NCBI GenBank assembly: GCA_031552535.1
Contig: JAVBMJ010000004.1
Coordinates: 1-64,000, forward strand
DNA: 64,000 bases
Direction of reading: 5' to 3'
DNA from: JAVBMJ01 sp031552535
GTDB lineage: Bacteria > Bacteroidota > Bacteroidia > Bacteroidales > Rikenellaceae
Position numbers and translations under genes: made by a program. Below the pieces are notes generated by a model. That model saw only the letters and a program-made list of their open reading frames with translations, had not been told where the DNA came from and did no database searches. Positions 35,447 through 42,821 of the stretch are shown here, in pieces; position 1 is the first letter of the stretch, and each line of letters begins with the position of its first letter.

Positions 35447-36706
35447 ATGAAGACAATAATAACGATATGCGCAGCGGCATTGATGCTACTCCCTGCGACA
35501 GCATGCGGTGCCGACGGGAAACCGCAGGAAACAACCGTCAGGTTCCCCTCCTACAACGGGCTGGTGATGGCCGGGTACCAGGGATGGTTCAACACTCCCG
35601 GTGACGGGGCTGGAATGGGATGGAAACATTACAGGAAAGGGAACGACTTCGCGCCAGGGCGTTGCTCCATAGACCTGTGGCCCGATGTCGGTGAATATCC
35701 TGTGAGTTACACCACCGAATTTATCCACAGCGACGGGTCGGCGGCACGCGTTTTCAGTTCCCACGACCTTTCGACGACCGACCTGCACTTCCGCTGGATG
35801 CAGCAATACGGCATCGACGGGGCTTTCATGCAGCGCTTCGTGGTCTCGATCCGTTCAAAAGAAGGCGCGGCAAACTACAACACCATACTGATGAATGCCG
35901 CCGACTGCGCCGAGAAATACGGGCGGGCCTTCTGTGTGATGTACGATCTGTCGGGCATGAAAGCCGGCGAGGAGGATATATTGATAGCCGACTGGAAACG
36001 ATTGTCCGGAGAGGCGGGGATAACTTCGCGCAACGACAACCACTACCTCCACCACAACGGCAAACCGCTTGTGGCTGTATGGGGCATCGGCTTCAACGAC
36101 AATCGCAAATACGGCTACGACGAAGTGGAAAAGATAATCCGCTTCCTGCGCGACGAAGGGTGTAGCATCCTGGTAGGCGTGCCGACCGGTTGGCGCACCC
36201 TGACGATGGACACAATGTCCGACCCGCGCCTCCACCGTATCATAGCCCGGGCCGACATAGTCCATCCCTGGCTGGTGGGGCGGTTCAATCTTGGCGGTTA
36301 CCCCGCCTTCCAGAAACGTATCGCGGAAGATATAGCCTGGTGCAAGTCCCATGGCAAGGATTACGCTCCTGTGGTATTCCCCGGATTCAGTTGGTATAAC
36401 CTACAGAACGGCGTGGCAGCCCCGCTCGACCAGATCCCGCGCGAGGGAGGGCGTTTTTTCTGGGCGCAGGCCGAAGGAGCCCTCAGGGCGGGTGCAACAT
36501 GCCTATACCTGGCCATGTTCGACGAAATAGACGAAGGGACGGCTTTTTTCAAATGCTCCGGCAACCCTCCCACAGGCGAAAGTCCTTTTTTGACCTACAA
36601 GGAGTGCCCGTCGGACCATTACCTGTGGCTGGCAGGAGAGGCAGCGCGGATGTTGCGCGGCGAGATCCCGCTTTCGGATAAAATGCCTCAGCGACCGGCA
36701 CAATAA
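35447..36706 (+). CDS. GH71/GH99-like glycosidase
   Basis: This 419-residue secreted protein (possible lipobox at Cys20) has an early MAGYQGWFNTPGDG block and a late FDEIDEGT block at residues 358-365. The latter aligns with the GH99 catalytic stretch NEWHEGT, so Glu360 and Glu363 occupy the two catalytic positions. GH99 enzymes are endo-alpha-1,2-mannosidases/mannanases acting through a 1,2-anhydro intermediate; whether this GH71/99-like branch shares that activity is inference. It ends the PUL2 plus arm. Its pairing with the altered GH99-like lipoprotein at 20530 is notable. Confidence 0.78.
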   Translation: MKTIITICAAALMLLPATACGADGKPQETTVRFPSYNGLVMAGYQGWFNTPGDGAGMGWKHYRKGNDFAPGRCSIDLWPDVGEYPVSYTTEFIHSDGSAARVFSSHDLSTTDLHFRWMQQYGIDGAFMQRFVVSIRSKEGAANYNTILMNAADCAEKYGRAFCVMYDLSGMKAGEEDILIADWKRLSGEAGITSRNDNHYLHHNGKPLVAVWGIGFNDNRKYGYDEVEKIIRFLRDEGCSILVGVPTGWRTLTMDTMSDPRLHRIIARADIVHPWLVGRFNLGGYPAFQKRIAEDIAWCKSHGKDYAPVVFPGFSWYNLQNGVAAPLDQIPREGGRFFWAQAEGALRAGATCLYLAMFDEIDEGTAFFKCSGNPPTGESPFLTYKECPSDHYLWLAGEAARMLRGEIPLSDKMPQRPAQ

Positions 36707-36779
36707 AACGTCCTGCCATGTTAGAAATTGTTGAAAATATTACCAAAAACCCGCTGTTCAAAAAAGGACTATGAATTTT

Positions 36780-38144
36780 CTAAAGATTGAACCGCACCCC
36801 GGCCCTGAGGTTAAATCCAACTCTATTTTCGGTGTAATAACTCTCAGGCTGGCTATCGTTCTCGAAATAATAACCGACACCCGGCTCGGCATATAAGGCA
36901 ATACGCTTCGAGAGATCGAACGCAACCCCCAAAGCAGCCCCCAACGAAAATTGCCATGCACCATCCATCGGCACATTCTCTTCATGCGAACCAGACATTC
37001 CCCCCTCTATACTCGTAGAACGTTTCAATGTCCCTGCCACCCCGCGTTCTGCAGCGCCCCCGGCCCGGGCGTACAGGTTCCAGCCGCCACCGCCAAGCAA
37101 ACGGCACGAAACCGAAAGCGGGACCCCCAGATAATGAAGATCCTGGGTCATGGAATAAGTAGACATGTTGGAAACCTCCCATTTCGAGCGAAGATGCGTA
37201 TAAATAATACCGCTTTGAATACTCCAGCCACGGCTGAGCCTCCACGACACGTCGACACCCACTGTCACAGGCATCCGGTGCTCGGCCTCTGCTTCCATGC
37301 CCACCGTCTGGGATATACCGCCGTTATGCTCCAGACCCGCCATACGTATGTTTTCCGTTACCTGGAACTTTGTATTATACCCCGAATTCGACCGGGAATC
37401 GTCGCCTCCGCCCAAAGGCGTGTTGACGGCATAGAGCGAGACCGAAGCCCTGCCACGCCGGAGCCGCCGCTGTGACCCGTCAAGATATGATCCTGACGAC
37501 CACGAACGGGCACCACCGGAGTCGCCCGCCACTGCCTTAATCCGCTGCTGTCCCGGCTGGCTTTTCATCTGCGTACCACTTCCGGAACCTCCTCCGGGAC
37601 CACTACCGGGAGTCCCCGGTCTACCCGCCGCACCATTTTCATTGCCCTGAACGATTTTTGACGGATTATCCTTTTCCTCCCCGCCACCGGCATCAGGCAG
37701 ATCGTCTCCGGATGCCGGCGGCGGGCTGTCGGAAATATATGTTCCGTTGCGCATCCATCTACCGGCAAGGGCCTTTTCTGCGTGGCCGTCCGCAGCAACA
37801 TGATTGCTTTCCGCAACCTCTACGGCATCCCCGCCATCCATATCGGTACGGTCACCCGCCGTATCGGGCAAAACGACAGCCGAAGATGGTCCATACACCA
37901 CCTCACCACGTTTTTGTAAAAGCAGATAACCGCCTCCGGCAACCATAAACATAAGACCTGCAGCGACGGCATATCGCCATCGTTGCAGCGAGCGGCTTCT
38001 ACGGGGAACTCCTGCAGAAGACTCCCGGGACGATACATCTGCAAGGCTCCGCTCGATACGGTCGAACATACCCCCGGGAGGCTCCGCATGAAAGTCGCCG
38101 AGCCTGTCGCGAAGCAATTTTCCTATGTCATTATTTTTATTCAT
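36780..38144 (-). CDS. Membrane-anchored protein with C-terminal beta-barrel (Dma-type anti-sigma candidate)
   Basis: The protein has 454 residues. The N-terminus of about 65 residues is charged and cytoplasmic (LLRDRLGDFHAEPPGGMFDRIE), followed by one membrane helix at about 56-76. A low-complexity linker rich in Gly, Pro, Ser and Asp covers about 80-220. The last 210 residues look like a PorT-type outer-membrane beta-barrel ending in VGFNLRAGVRFNL. Such proteins would span both membranes; B. thetaiotaomicron homologues were described as dual membrane-spanning anti-sigma factors (from memory). Its ATG overlaps the stop of an ECF sigma gene by four bases, which supports an anti-sigma role. 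Confidence 0.8.
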   Translation of the reverse strand: MNKNNDIGKLLRDRLGDFHAEPPGGMFDRIERSLADVSSRESSAGVPRRSRSLQRWRYAVAAGLMFMVAGGGYLLLQKRGEVVYGPSSAVVLPDTAGDRTDMDGGDAVEVAESNHVAADGHAEKALAGRWMRNGTYISDSPPPASGDDLPDAGGGEEKDNPSKIVQGNENGAAGRPGTPGSGPGGGSGSGTQMKSQPGQQRIKAVAGDSGGARSWSSGSYLDGSQRRLRRGRASVSLYAVNTPLGGGDDSRSNSGYNTKFQVTENIRMAGLEHNGGISQTVGMEAEAEHRMPVTVGVDVSWRLSRGWSIQSGIIYTHLRSKWEVSNMSTYSMTQDLHYLGVPLSVSCRLLGGGGWNLYARAGGAAERGVAGTLKRSTSIEGGMSGSHEENVPMDGAWQFSLGAALGVAFDLSKRIALYAEPGVGYYFENDSQPESYYTENRVGFNLRAGVRFNL

Positions 38145-38674
38145 AAAAGCCCCCTCTTTTTCAATATATCCGCCAGCCTCACCCTTGCACGCGAATACTG
38201 CGACCGCGAAGTGACTTCGCCTATGCCAAGCATCTCACCCACCTCACGGTGGGAATACCCTTCGACGGCATACAGGTTCAGGATAGTGCGGTAACCTTCG
38301 GGCAACAATTGCATGCACTCCATAATCTCCCCGGCTGAAATAATCCCGTCGGGAGAAGCATCACGGCTGCCCAGACGGTGCATATCCTCCACCGGCCGGG
38401 CATCTTCCAGCGGATTGCGTTTTCGCAGATACCCCAGCGCCGTAGTGACAAATATCCTGCGGCACCATCCTTCGAAAGATCCCTCGCCGCGAAAATCGCC
38501 TATTTTCATATACAAGGTAACAAAACCGTCGTGCAGCAGGTCCTCCGCAACGGCACCGTCACCCACATAACGGCGGCATACCCCATACATAACCGCGGCG
38601 TAGCGATCATATAACTCACGCCGCGCCGAGGCATCCCCTCTGATACACCCCTCGATAATCTGATGCTCGGTCAC
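38141..38674 (-). CDS. ECF RNA polymerase sigma factor
   Basis: This 177-residue sigma-70 family protein has region 2 at about 20-85 (AEDLLHDGFVTLYMKIGDFRGEGSFEGW) and region 4 at about 120-170 (LLPEGYRTILNLYAVEGYSHREVGEMLG). The start is GTG, because no ATG lies in frame before an upstream stop. Its end overlaps the downstream membrane/barrel gene (ATGA), so the two are translationally coupled and the partner probably controls it. It is distinct from the FecR-linked sigma factor at 12355. Confidence 0.9.
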   Translation of the reverse strand: MTEHQIIEGCIRGDASARRELYDRYAAVMYGVCRRYVGDGAVAEDLLHDGFVTLYMKIGDFRGEGSFEGWCRRIFVTTALGYLRKRNPLEDARPVEDMHRLGSRDASPDGIISAGEIMECMQLLPEGYRTILNLYAVEGYSHREVGEMLGIGEVTSRSQYSRARVRLADILKKRGLL

Positions 38675-38737
38675 AAATTGCGGGTTATCCTGTTTTGTTA
38701 TAGTTTGGATTTATGGCGTGTCAACACTAAAAGTTTG

Positions 38738-38766
38738 TCTAATTTTCCTAAGAAACTGTTTAAGGA
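38738..38766. repeat. Copy of the AGAARCNGTTTAAA repeat family
   Basis: TTTTCCTAAGAAACTGTTTA is followed by AGGAAA, forming a small imperfect palindrome between the sigma gene and rpiB. The rest of 38675-38863 shows no gene. Confidence 0.55.
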
Positions 38767-38863
38767 AATCAAGCAAAAACAGGGCATAAAATAACGCAAA
38801 AGACGGGCGTGGACATCAGGTTAAACGCGCCTTGATGTAAAGATACTATTTAACCCTTAGATG

Positions 38864-38896
38864 TTGCATCGCACCGATAAATTATAATTACATTTG
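38864..38896 (+). promoter_or_regulatory. Promoter of rpiB
   Basis: TTG (38864-38866) and TACATTTG (38889-38896, exact TAnnTTTG) are 22 bases apart, slightly long. Transcription would begin about 20 bases before the ATG at 38923. Confidence 0.65.
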
Positions 38897-38922
38897 TGGC
38901 ATAACATATACCTCCCATCCGG

Positions 38923-39357
38923 ATGAAAAAAATAGGAATAGCCGCCGACCACGCAGGCTACCAGATGAAAGAGTTTTTAGTAGGATATCTCGACTCTATG
39001 GGATACGACGTACACGACTTCGGATGCCACAGTGAAGAACGATGTGACTACCCCGACTATGCACACCCACTGGCAACAGCCGTCGAAAACGGGGAGGTGT
39101 CCATGGGCGTAGGGTTGTGCGGAAGCGGCAACGGAATTGCAATGACTCTAAACAAGCACCAGGGAATACGCGCGGCGATATGCTGGTCGGAAGAACTCGG
39201 TAAACTTGCCCGGCAGCACAACGACGCCAATATATGCGTTCTTCCGGCCAGATTCATCGAAAATTCCGAAGCTGCAAAAATCGTCGACACATTCCTATCG
39301 ACCCCGTTCGAAGGCGGAAGGCATATCGTCCGCATCGCCAAAATTCCCGTGAAATAA
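38923..39357 (+). CDS. rpiB: Ribose 5-phosphate isomerase B
   Basis: This 144-residue cytoplasmic enzyme interconverts ribulose 5-phosphate and ribose 5-phosphate in the pentose phosphate pathway. The active site is visible: Asp9-His10 (ADHAG), Cys66 with the anion-binding loop GLCGSGNG (64-71), His99 and Arg110. Length and motifs are normal for RpiB (LacAB family). It stands alone with its own promoter and is followed by a repeat-rich spacer of 684 bases. Confidence 0.97.
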   Translation: MKKIGIAADHAGYQMKEFLVGYLDSMGYDVHDFGCHSEERCDYPDYAHPLATAVENGEVSMGVGLCGSGNGIAMTLNKHQGIRAAICWSEELGKLARQHNDANICVLPARFIENSEAAKIVDTFLSTPFEGGRHIVRIAKIPVK

Positions 39358-39408
39358 CAAAACGCCCTGAAATTTGTTTAAATTTCCGTAGTAAATTACC
39401 CGTTGTGC

Positions 39409-39442
39409 ATTTAGAAACTGTTTAAAAATATTAATCTTGTTC
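39409..39442. repeat. Copy of the AGAARCNGTTTAAA repeat family
   Basis: TTTAGAAACTGTTTAAAAAT followed by ATTAATCTTGTT resembles the core of the 18490/20479 elements (AAGAAGCTGTTT ... ATTAATCTCGTT). It lies in the spacer after rpiB. The stretch 39443-39558 holds no gene that I can support. Confidence 0.55.
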
Positions 39443-39558
39443 TTTTACTGCTGTTTGCCGTGCTTTTCCGCGGTGGAATTCGTTAAATAGAAACTGCTAT
39501 TCGCCTCATCCCACCACAAAAAATCATCTACAAACAGATGTAAAATAACTTCGGTAAT

Positions 39559-39735
39559 ATTCTTGGAAACTGTTTAATTTTCCTGTGGAAAAAGATTTAA
39601 GTATATTCCGGTGATGATTTTTGAGTGAAAATAGAGGCACATAGCGGTGTTCTATGTAACGAAATTTTTATGCGAAAAGCGGCCCGGAAGAACTTATAAT
39701 ACTTTCCATAGGAAATTTAAACAGTTTCTTAGAAA
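39559..39735. mobile_element. MITE-like element with 33-bp terminal inverted repeats
   Basis: The left end (39559-39591) contains GGAAACTGTTTAATTTTCC and TGTGGAAA. The right end (39703-39735), reverse-complemented, contains AGAAACTGTTTAAATTTCC and TATGGAAA. About 28 of 33 positions agree. The 111-base interior has no ORF. No clear target-site duplication is seen. The ends match the short repeats scattered elsewhere in the window, which may be fragments or solo ends of the same element. Confidence 0.6.
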
Positions 39736-39887
39736 AACGAGGCATTAAAGTTTCATTTGTATGAAAATCAGCTTTGCTTTGCAAAGCTGTCGGCCCGCAG
39801 CCACCCGGCGCGGAGGGCCGAATATCTCGCTCCGGCTACGAGATTCATTCTCCGCTGGCTGCGATCCGAAACCACAATGCAAGTATA

Positions 39888-39895
39888 TATCTTTG
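39888..39895 (+). promoter_or_regulatory. -7 box upstream of the phosphopantetheinyl transferase gene
   Basis: TATCTTTG matches TAnnTTTG about 145 bases before the ATG. No good TTTG lies at -33. The stretch 39736-39887 contains GCTTTGCTTTGCAAAGC and GC-rich hairpins but no gene. Confidence 0.4.
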
Positions 39896-40041
39896 TATCA
39901 AATGCTTACAAAATAAACCTCGTCGCATTATAAATGCACAACGGGTTAGTAATTTAAACAAGCTCTTAAGGATAATTATTTTCCCCCTACGCTACGATTG
40001 GACGGGAAGCCCGGAAGGGCCGATCACAATATTTACCAGCC

Positions 40042-40656
40042 ATGCCTTTTATCGAAAAACAGAATACGAAGGGGGGAGTGGTCGCGCTGTGGCACATCAC
40101 CGAAACCATAGCCGAATTACTGCCAAGGGTCAGCAGAGCCGATGCCACAGAAAGCAGCAGGTTCGGGTCGGAGTTACGACGGCGGCAATGGTTGGCGTGG
40201 CGCACCCTGTTACGGGAGATGGTTCCGGGAGCCGAAGTGTGTTACAATGAGGTGGGGGCGCCGGTTTTGACGGGCGGAGGAGAACATATCGCTGTCTCCC
40301 ATAGCGGACAATGGGCTGTAGTAATGGTCTGTGCGGAGAGGTGTGCAGTAGATATAGAGTCTGCGGATCGCAACTTTGCCAGGATAGCGTCTAAGTACAT
40401 CTCCGGTGCGGAGGAGCGGTTTATTACAGGCGACGCCAATAACGTCCGGGCCATTTTCTGGTCGGCCAAAGAGACATTGTATAAATATTCCGGCTGTAAA
40501 GAACTGTCGTTGTCGGACGATATAGAAATCACCTGCTTCGATCCTGCCGGAGCGTGTCTTCATGGTGCTGTACATCTCGACGAGGGCCGGATTCTCGAAA
40601 CAACGGTGGCCTTCCGGATAACCGGCGGTATGGTCATGGCATGGACTCCGTTGTAA
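40042..40656 (+). CDS. 4'-phosphopantetheinyl transferase (Sfp/HetI-like)
   Basis: This 204-residue cytoplasmic enzyme would transfer the 4'-phosphopantetheine arm of CoA to a carrier-protein serine. The family motifs are present: AVSHSG (84-89), CAVDIES with Asp104 and Glu106 for magnesium, and FWSAKETLYKY with Trp140, Lys143 and Glu144. No carrier protein, polyketide or non-ribosomal synthesis gene is nearby, so its partner, possibly the acyl carrier protein of fatty-acid or aryl-polyene synthesis, is elsewhere. Confidence 0.9.
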   Translation: MPFIEKQNTKGGVVALWHITETIAELLPRVSRADATESSRFGSELRRRQWLAWRTLLREMVPGAEVCYNEVGAPVLTGGGEHIAVSHSGQWAVVMVCAERCAVDIESADRNFARIASKYISGAEERFITGDANNVRAIFWSAKETLYKYSGCKELSLSDDIEITCFDPAGACLHGAVHLDEGRILETTVAFRITGGMVMAWTPL

Positions 40657-40707
40657 AAAGTGCGGCGATAGTTATTCGAGTAATATAAAGTTTTTATACA
40701 ATGGGTT

Positions 40708-40749
40708 ATAACATTATTGCCGCTACAATCGTAGCGGCAATAATGTTAT
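40708..40749. terminator. Bidirectional hairpin between convergent genes
   Basis: A perfect 19-bp stem (40708-40726 with 40731-40749) with loop AATC lies between the phosphopantetheinyl transferase and CBM9-like genes. No long T run follows, but its position between two converging stops supports a terminator. Confidence 0.7.
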
Positions 40750-40797
40750 CGTAGGTATCCTTGCGTGCTGAATTTTCGGAGACCTGCATGCCAGGTG

Positions 40798-41460
40798 CTA
40801 CTCGAAATATATCTCGCCGAAAAATGCAGGTTGATGGAAGCTTGGCTTCGGGAAATCTATCGGGCTCCACGACAGGAAGTGGCATGTGGGAAGATCGTCG
40901 CCGCATTTATAGAAATTAGCAGGCAGAGTGCGCCCTTTCAGCGGAGCGACTGGCGAAAGCGAAAACAATCCGACCGGAACAGCCATCGTCAGGCTCCACT
41001 CGAAGTCGCCTGTCTGCGCGGGATCTATCGCCCGGGCGGGGAGCGTCGAACGGCGGCGTATCTGCGAAGTTACATCCTCCCCGAAACGGTGGCGTTGGCC
41101 CACAGGCCCGCCGTTCATTAATCCGAACCCGATGCAATTCATCTCGATGTTATAATATATGTCGTCGTCGCCGGGAATAACGAAAAACTCGACGCACGAA
41201 TCGGTCCAAGGCTTCGAATCTTCATCCCGGGTATAACGTGCCAGTACCTCCGGTTCCCGGACAAAATATTTAAGGTATATCTCGTCGCCGCTGTAAGCTA
41301 TCTTGAACCGTACGCCGGGTTTTGCCGGATACTCCGGCCAGTTGACGATCCCTATCTCGTGCGATTCGATCTGCGGCGAAGAAAACATTGCGTCTATCTC
41401 GTCGAGCAAGGGTGGCTGCGATTGAAAACTAACCTCTTTGACATTAAGTCTGCTTTTCAT
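40798..41460 (-). CDS. CBM9-like carbohydrate-binding protein
   Basis: This 220-residue protein resembles the CBM9-like beta-sandwich family found in Bacteroidota. Visible blocks are IYLKYFVREPEVLARYT, WTDSCVEFFVIPG, YYNIEMNCIGFGLMNGG and the late FLSWSPIDFPKPSFHQPAFFGEIYFE. No signal peptide is visible, so it may be cytoplasmic or use a non-classical route. Related proteins are encoded near glycan genes, but here it stands alone between housekeeping genes. Ligand and role are unknown. Confidence 0.75.
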   Translation of the reverse strand: MKSRLNVKEVSFQSQPPLLDEIDAMFSSPQIESHEIGIVNWPEYPAKPGVRFKIAYSGDEIYLKYFVREPEVLARYTRDEDSKPWTDSCVEFFVIPGDDDIYYNIEMNCIGFGLMNGGPVGQRHRFGEDVTSQIRRRSTLPARAIDPAQTGDFEWSLTMAVPVGLFSLSPVAPLKGRTLPANFYKCGDDLPTCHFLSWSPIDFPKPSFHQPAFFGEIYFE

Positions 41461-41481
41461 ATCGGGTTATGTAAGAATTGT

Positions 41482-41502
41482 TTTTAAACGGTTTCTAAAT
41501 AT
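41482..41502. repeat. Inverted copy of the AGAARCNGTTTAAA repeat family
   Basis: TTTAAACGGTTTCTAAATAT lies just upstream of the CBM9-like start and 70 bases before the aroB stop; its complement matches 20311-20332. Confidence 0.55.
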
Positions 41503-41550
41503 TTTCTCAGCCCGGGAGTAAGCCGCACCCCCGGTAGCCCCTGCCGGAAT

Positions 41551-42579
41551 TCAACCGAACATCGATTCCAGTTCCGGCCATGGGGTCTTCCGGATCCCGC
41601 AATCCCCTATGTCGTTTATAAGCACCAGGTTGATACGGTCTCCATCCGATTTCTTATCGTGCTGCAACGCCTTGAGCAGCCGCTTCATATTGACCTCGGT
41701 TTCGGTGGGCAGCCCCTGCTTGCGTATAGCTTCCAGTATGCGGTGAGCGTTTTGCGGCGCGAGCATGCCGAGGGTCGTGCTGGCTGAGACTATCATTGCC
41801 AGACCCGCCGCCACCGCCTCACCGTGAAGGTATTTGTCACTGCATTTTTCTATGGCATGGGCGAACGTGTGTCCCAGATTCAATTTACGCCTCACGCCGT
41901 GTTCATGCTCATCGTCGGCGACTATGGCGGCCTTTACGCGAATCGCGGCGAGTACGACTTTGGCCAGCAGTTGGTTATCCCGGCGGAAATCGTCGGCCGT
42001 ATGGCTTTCGAACATCCCGAACAATCCGGTGTCGGCGATCACACCGGCCTTAAGTATCTCGGCCAGACCAGCCCGGAACTCCCTCTCGGGCAATGTCGAG
42101 AGCAGGGTCATATCGCACAACACGAAATCGGGCTGGTTGAATACCCCAATCATATTTTTGTACCCCTCGACGTTGACCCCGTTCTTGCCTCCCACGCTGG
42201 CATCGACCTGCGAAAGCAACGTAGTGGCCACAAAACCGAAATCTACACCCCGCATCCAGGTCGACGCCACAAATCCGGCTATATCGGTTACGATACCGCC
42301 TCCGAAACCCAGTATGAAACAATGGCGGTCGGCATCCATCTCTATCAGGCGGCGATATATCGAGTCGATTGTCGAAAGGGTTTTTATCGTCTCGCCCATG
42401 CCTATTACTATGTGCTCATAACGGCGCACGATGTCGCTGTAGAGGCGGTCTACGCTGGCATCGGTAATGACTATAATGCGGCGGTCGGGTAAAAAAGCGT
42501 CGAGTTTCGATATCACGTCACCGACGACGATCTTCGACGGGCCTTTACCCTGGCGGGGTATTTCTATTATATTTTCCAT
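41551..42579 (-). CDS. aroB: 3-dehydroquinate synthase
   Basis: The protein has 342 residues from the ATG at 42579; the longer frame needs TTG. It catalyses the second step of the shikimate pathway (DAHP to 3-dehydroquinate) with NAD and a divalent metal. Family blocks are GGGIVTDIAGFVASTW, KNGVNVEGYKNMIGVFNQP and RRKLNLGHTFAHAIEK (metal-binding His region). It is a single gene with a strong promoter. Other aromatic pathway genes are not nearby. Confidence 0.97.
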   Translation of the reverse strand: MENIIEIPRQGKGPSKIVVGDVISKLDAFLPDRRIIVITDASVDRLYSDIVRRYEHIVIGMGETIKTLSTIDSIYRRLIEMDADRHCFILGFGGGIVTDIAGFVASTWMRGVDFGFVATTLLSQVDASVGGKNGVNVEGYKNMIGVFNQPDFVLCDMTLLSTLPEREFRAGLAEILKAGVIADTGLFGMFESHTADDFRRDNQLLAKVVLAAIRVKAAIVADDEHEHGVRRKLNLGHTFAHAIEKCSDKYLHGEAVAAGLAMIVSASTTLGMLAPQNAHRILEAIRKQGLPTETEVNMKRLLKALQHDKKSDGDRINLVLINDIGDCGIRKTPWPELESMFG

Positions 42580-42663
42580 GTTATACAAAATATTCAAGCG
42601 CTAAGAATCTGTCTGGTTTCCATCGGGAAATCAGGCCGGCTATAGGTTTTCGCCGCCGCAACA

Positions 42664-42693
42664 CAAAAATACCTTATTTTTTTGCGATACAAA
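42664..42693 (-). promoter_or_regulatory. Promoter of aroB
   Basis: On the minus strand TTTG (42693-42690) and TATTTTTG (42671-42664) are 18 bases apart, a full match to the Bacteroidota consensus. The leader is about 78 bases. Confidence 0.75.
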
Positions 42694-42808
42694 ATCCCGG
42701 CTAACCTTTTTCATAAGTTTTCTCTATCCGTGGTGTGTCAAAAGCATGCCCGGCTTTGTAAAAAATACCACCGGGAGAATGTCTCCGGTTTTTTTAGGAA
42801 GAATTTAT

Positions 42809-42816
42809 TAACTTTG
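42809..42816 (+). promoter_or_regulatory. -7 box touching the sulfatase start codon
   Basis: TAACTTTG ends only 5 bases before the ATG at 42822, so the predicted transcription start falls at or next to the start codon. The -33 region has T-rich sequence but no clear TTTG. Confidence 0.55.
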
Positions 42817-42821
42817 TCTCT

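Noticed and set aside
38696..38724. TTGACA-n16-TATAAC on the minus strand before the ECF sigma gene
   Set aside because: It looks like an E. coli sigma-70 promoter, but Bacteroidota primary sigma factors do not use this consensus; probably chance in AT-rich DNA.
39774..40250. A 158-codon plus-strand ORF in the rpiB spacer
   Set aside because: It overlaps the phosphopantetheinyl transferase gene in another frame and has no signal, domain or promoter fit.
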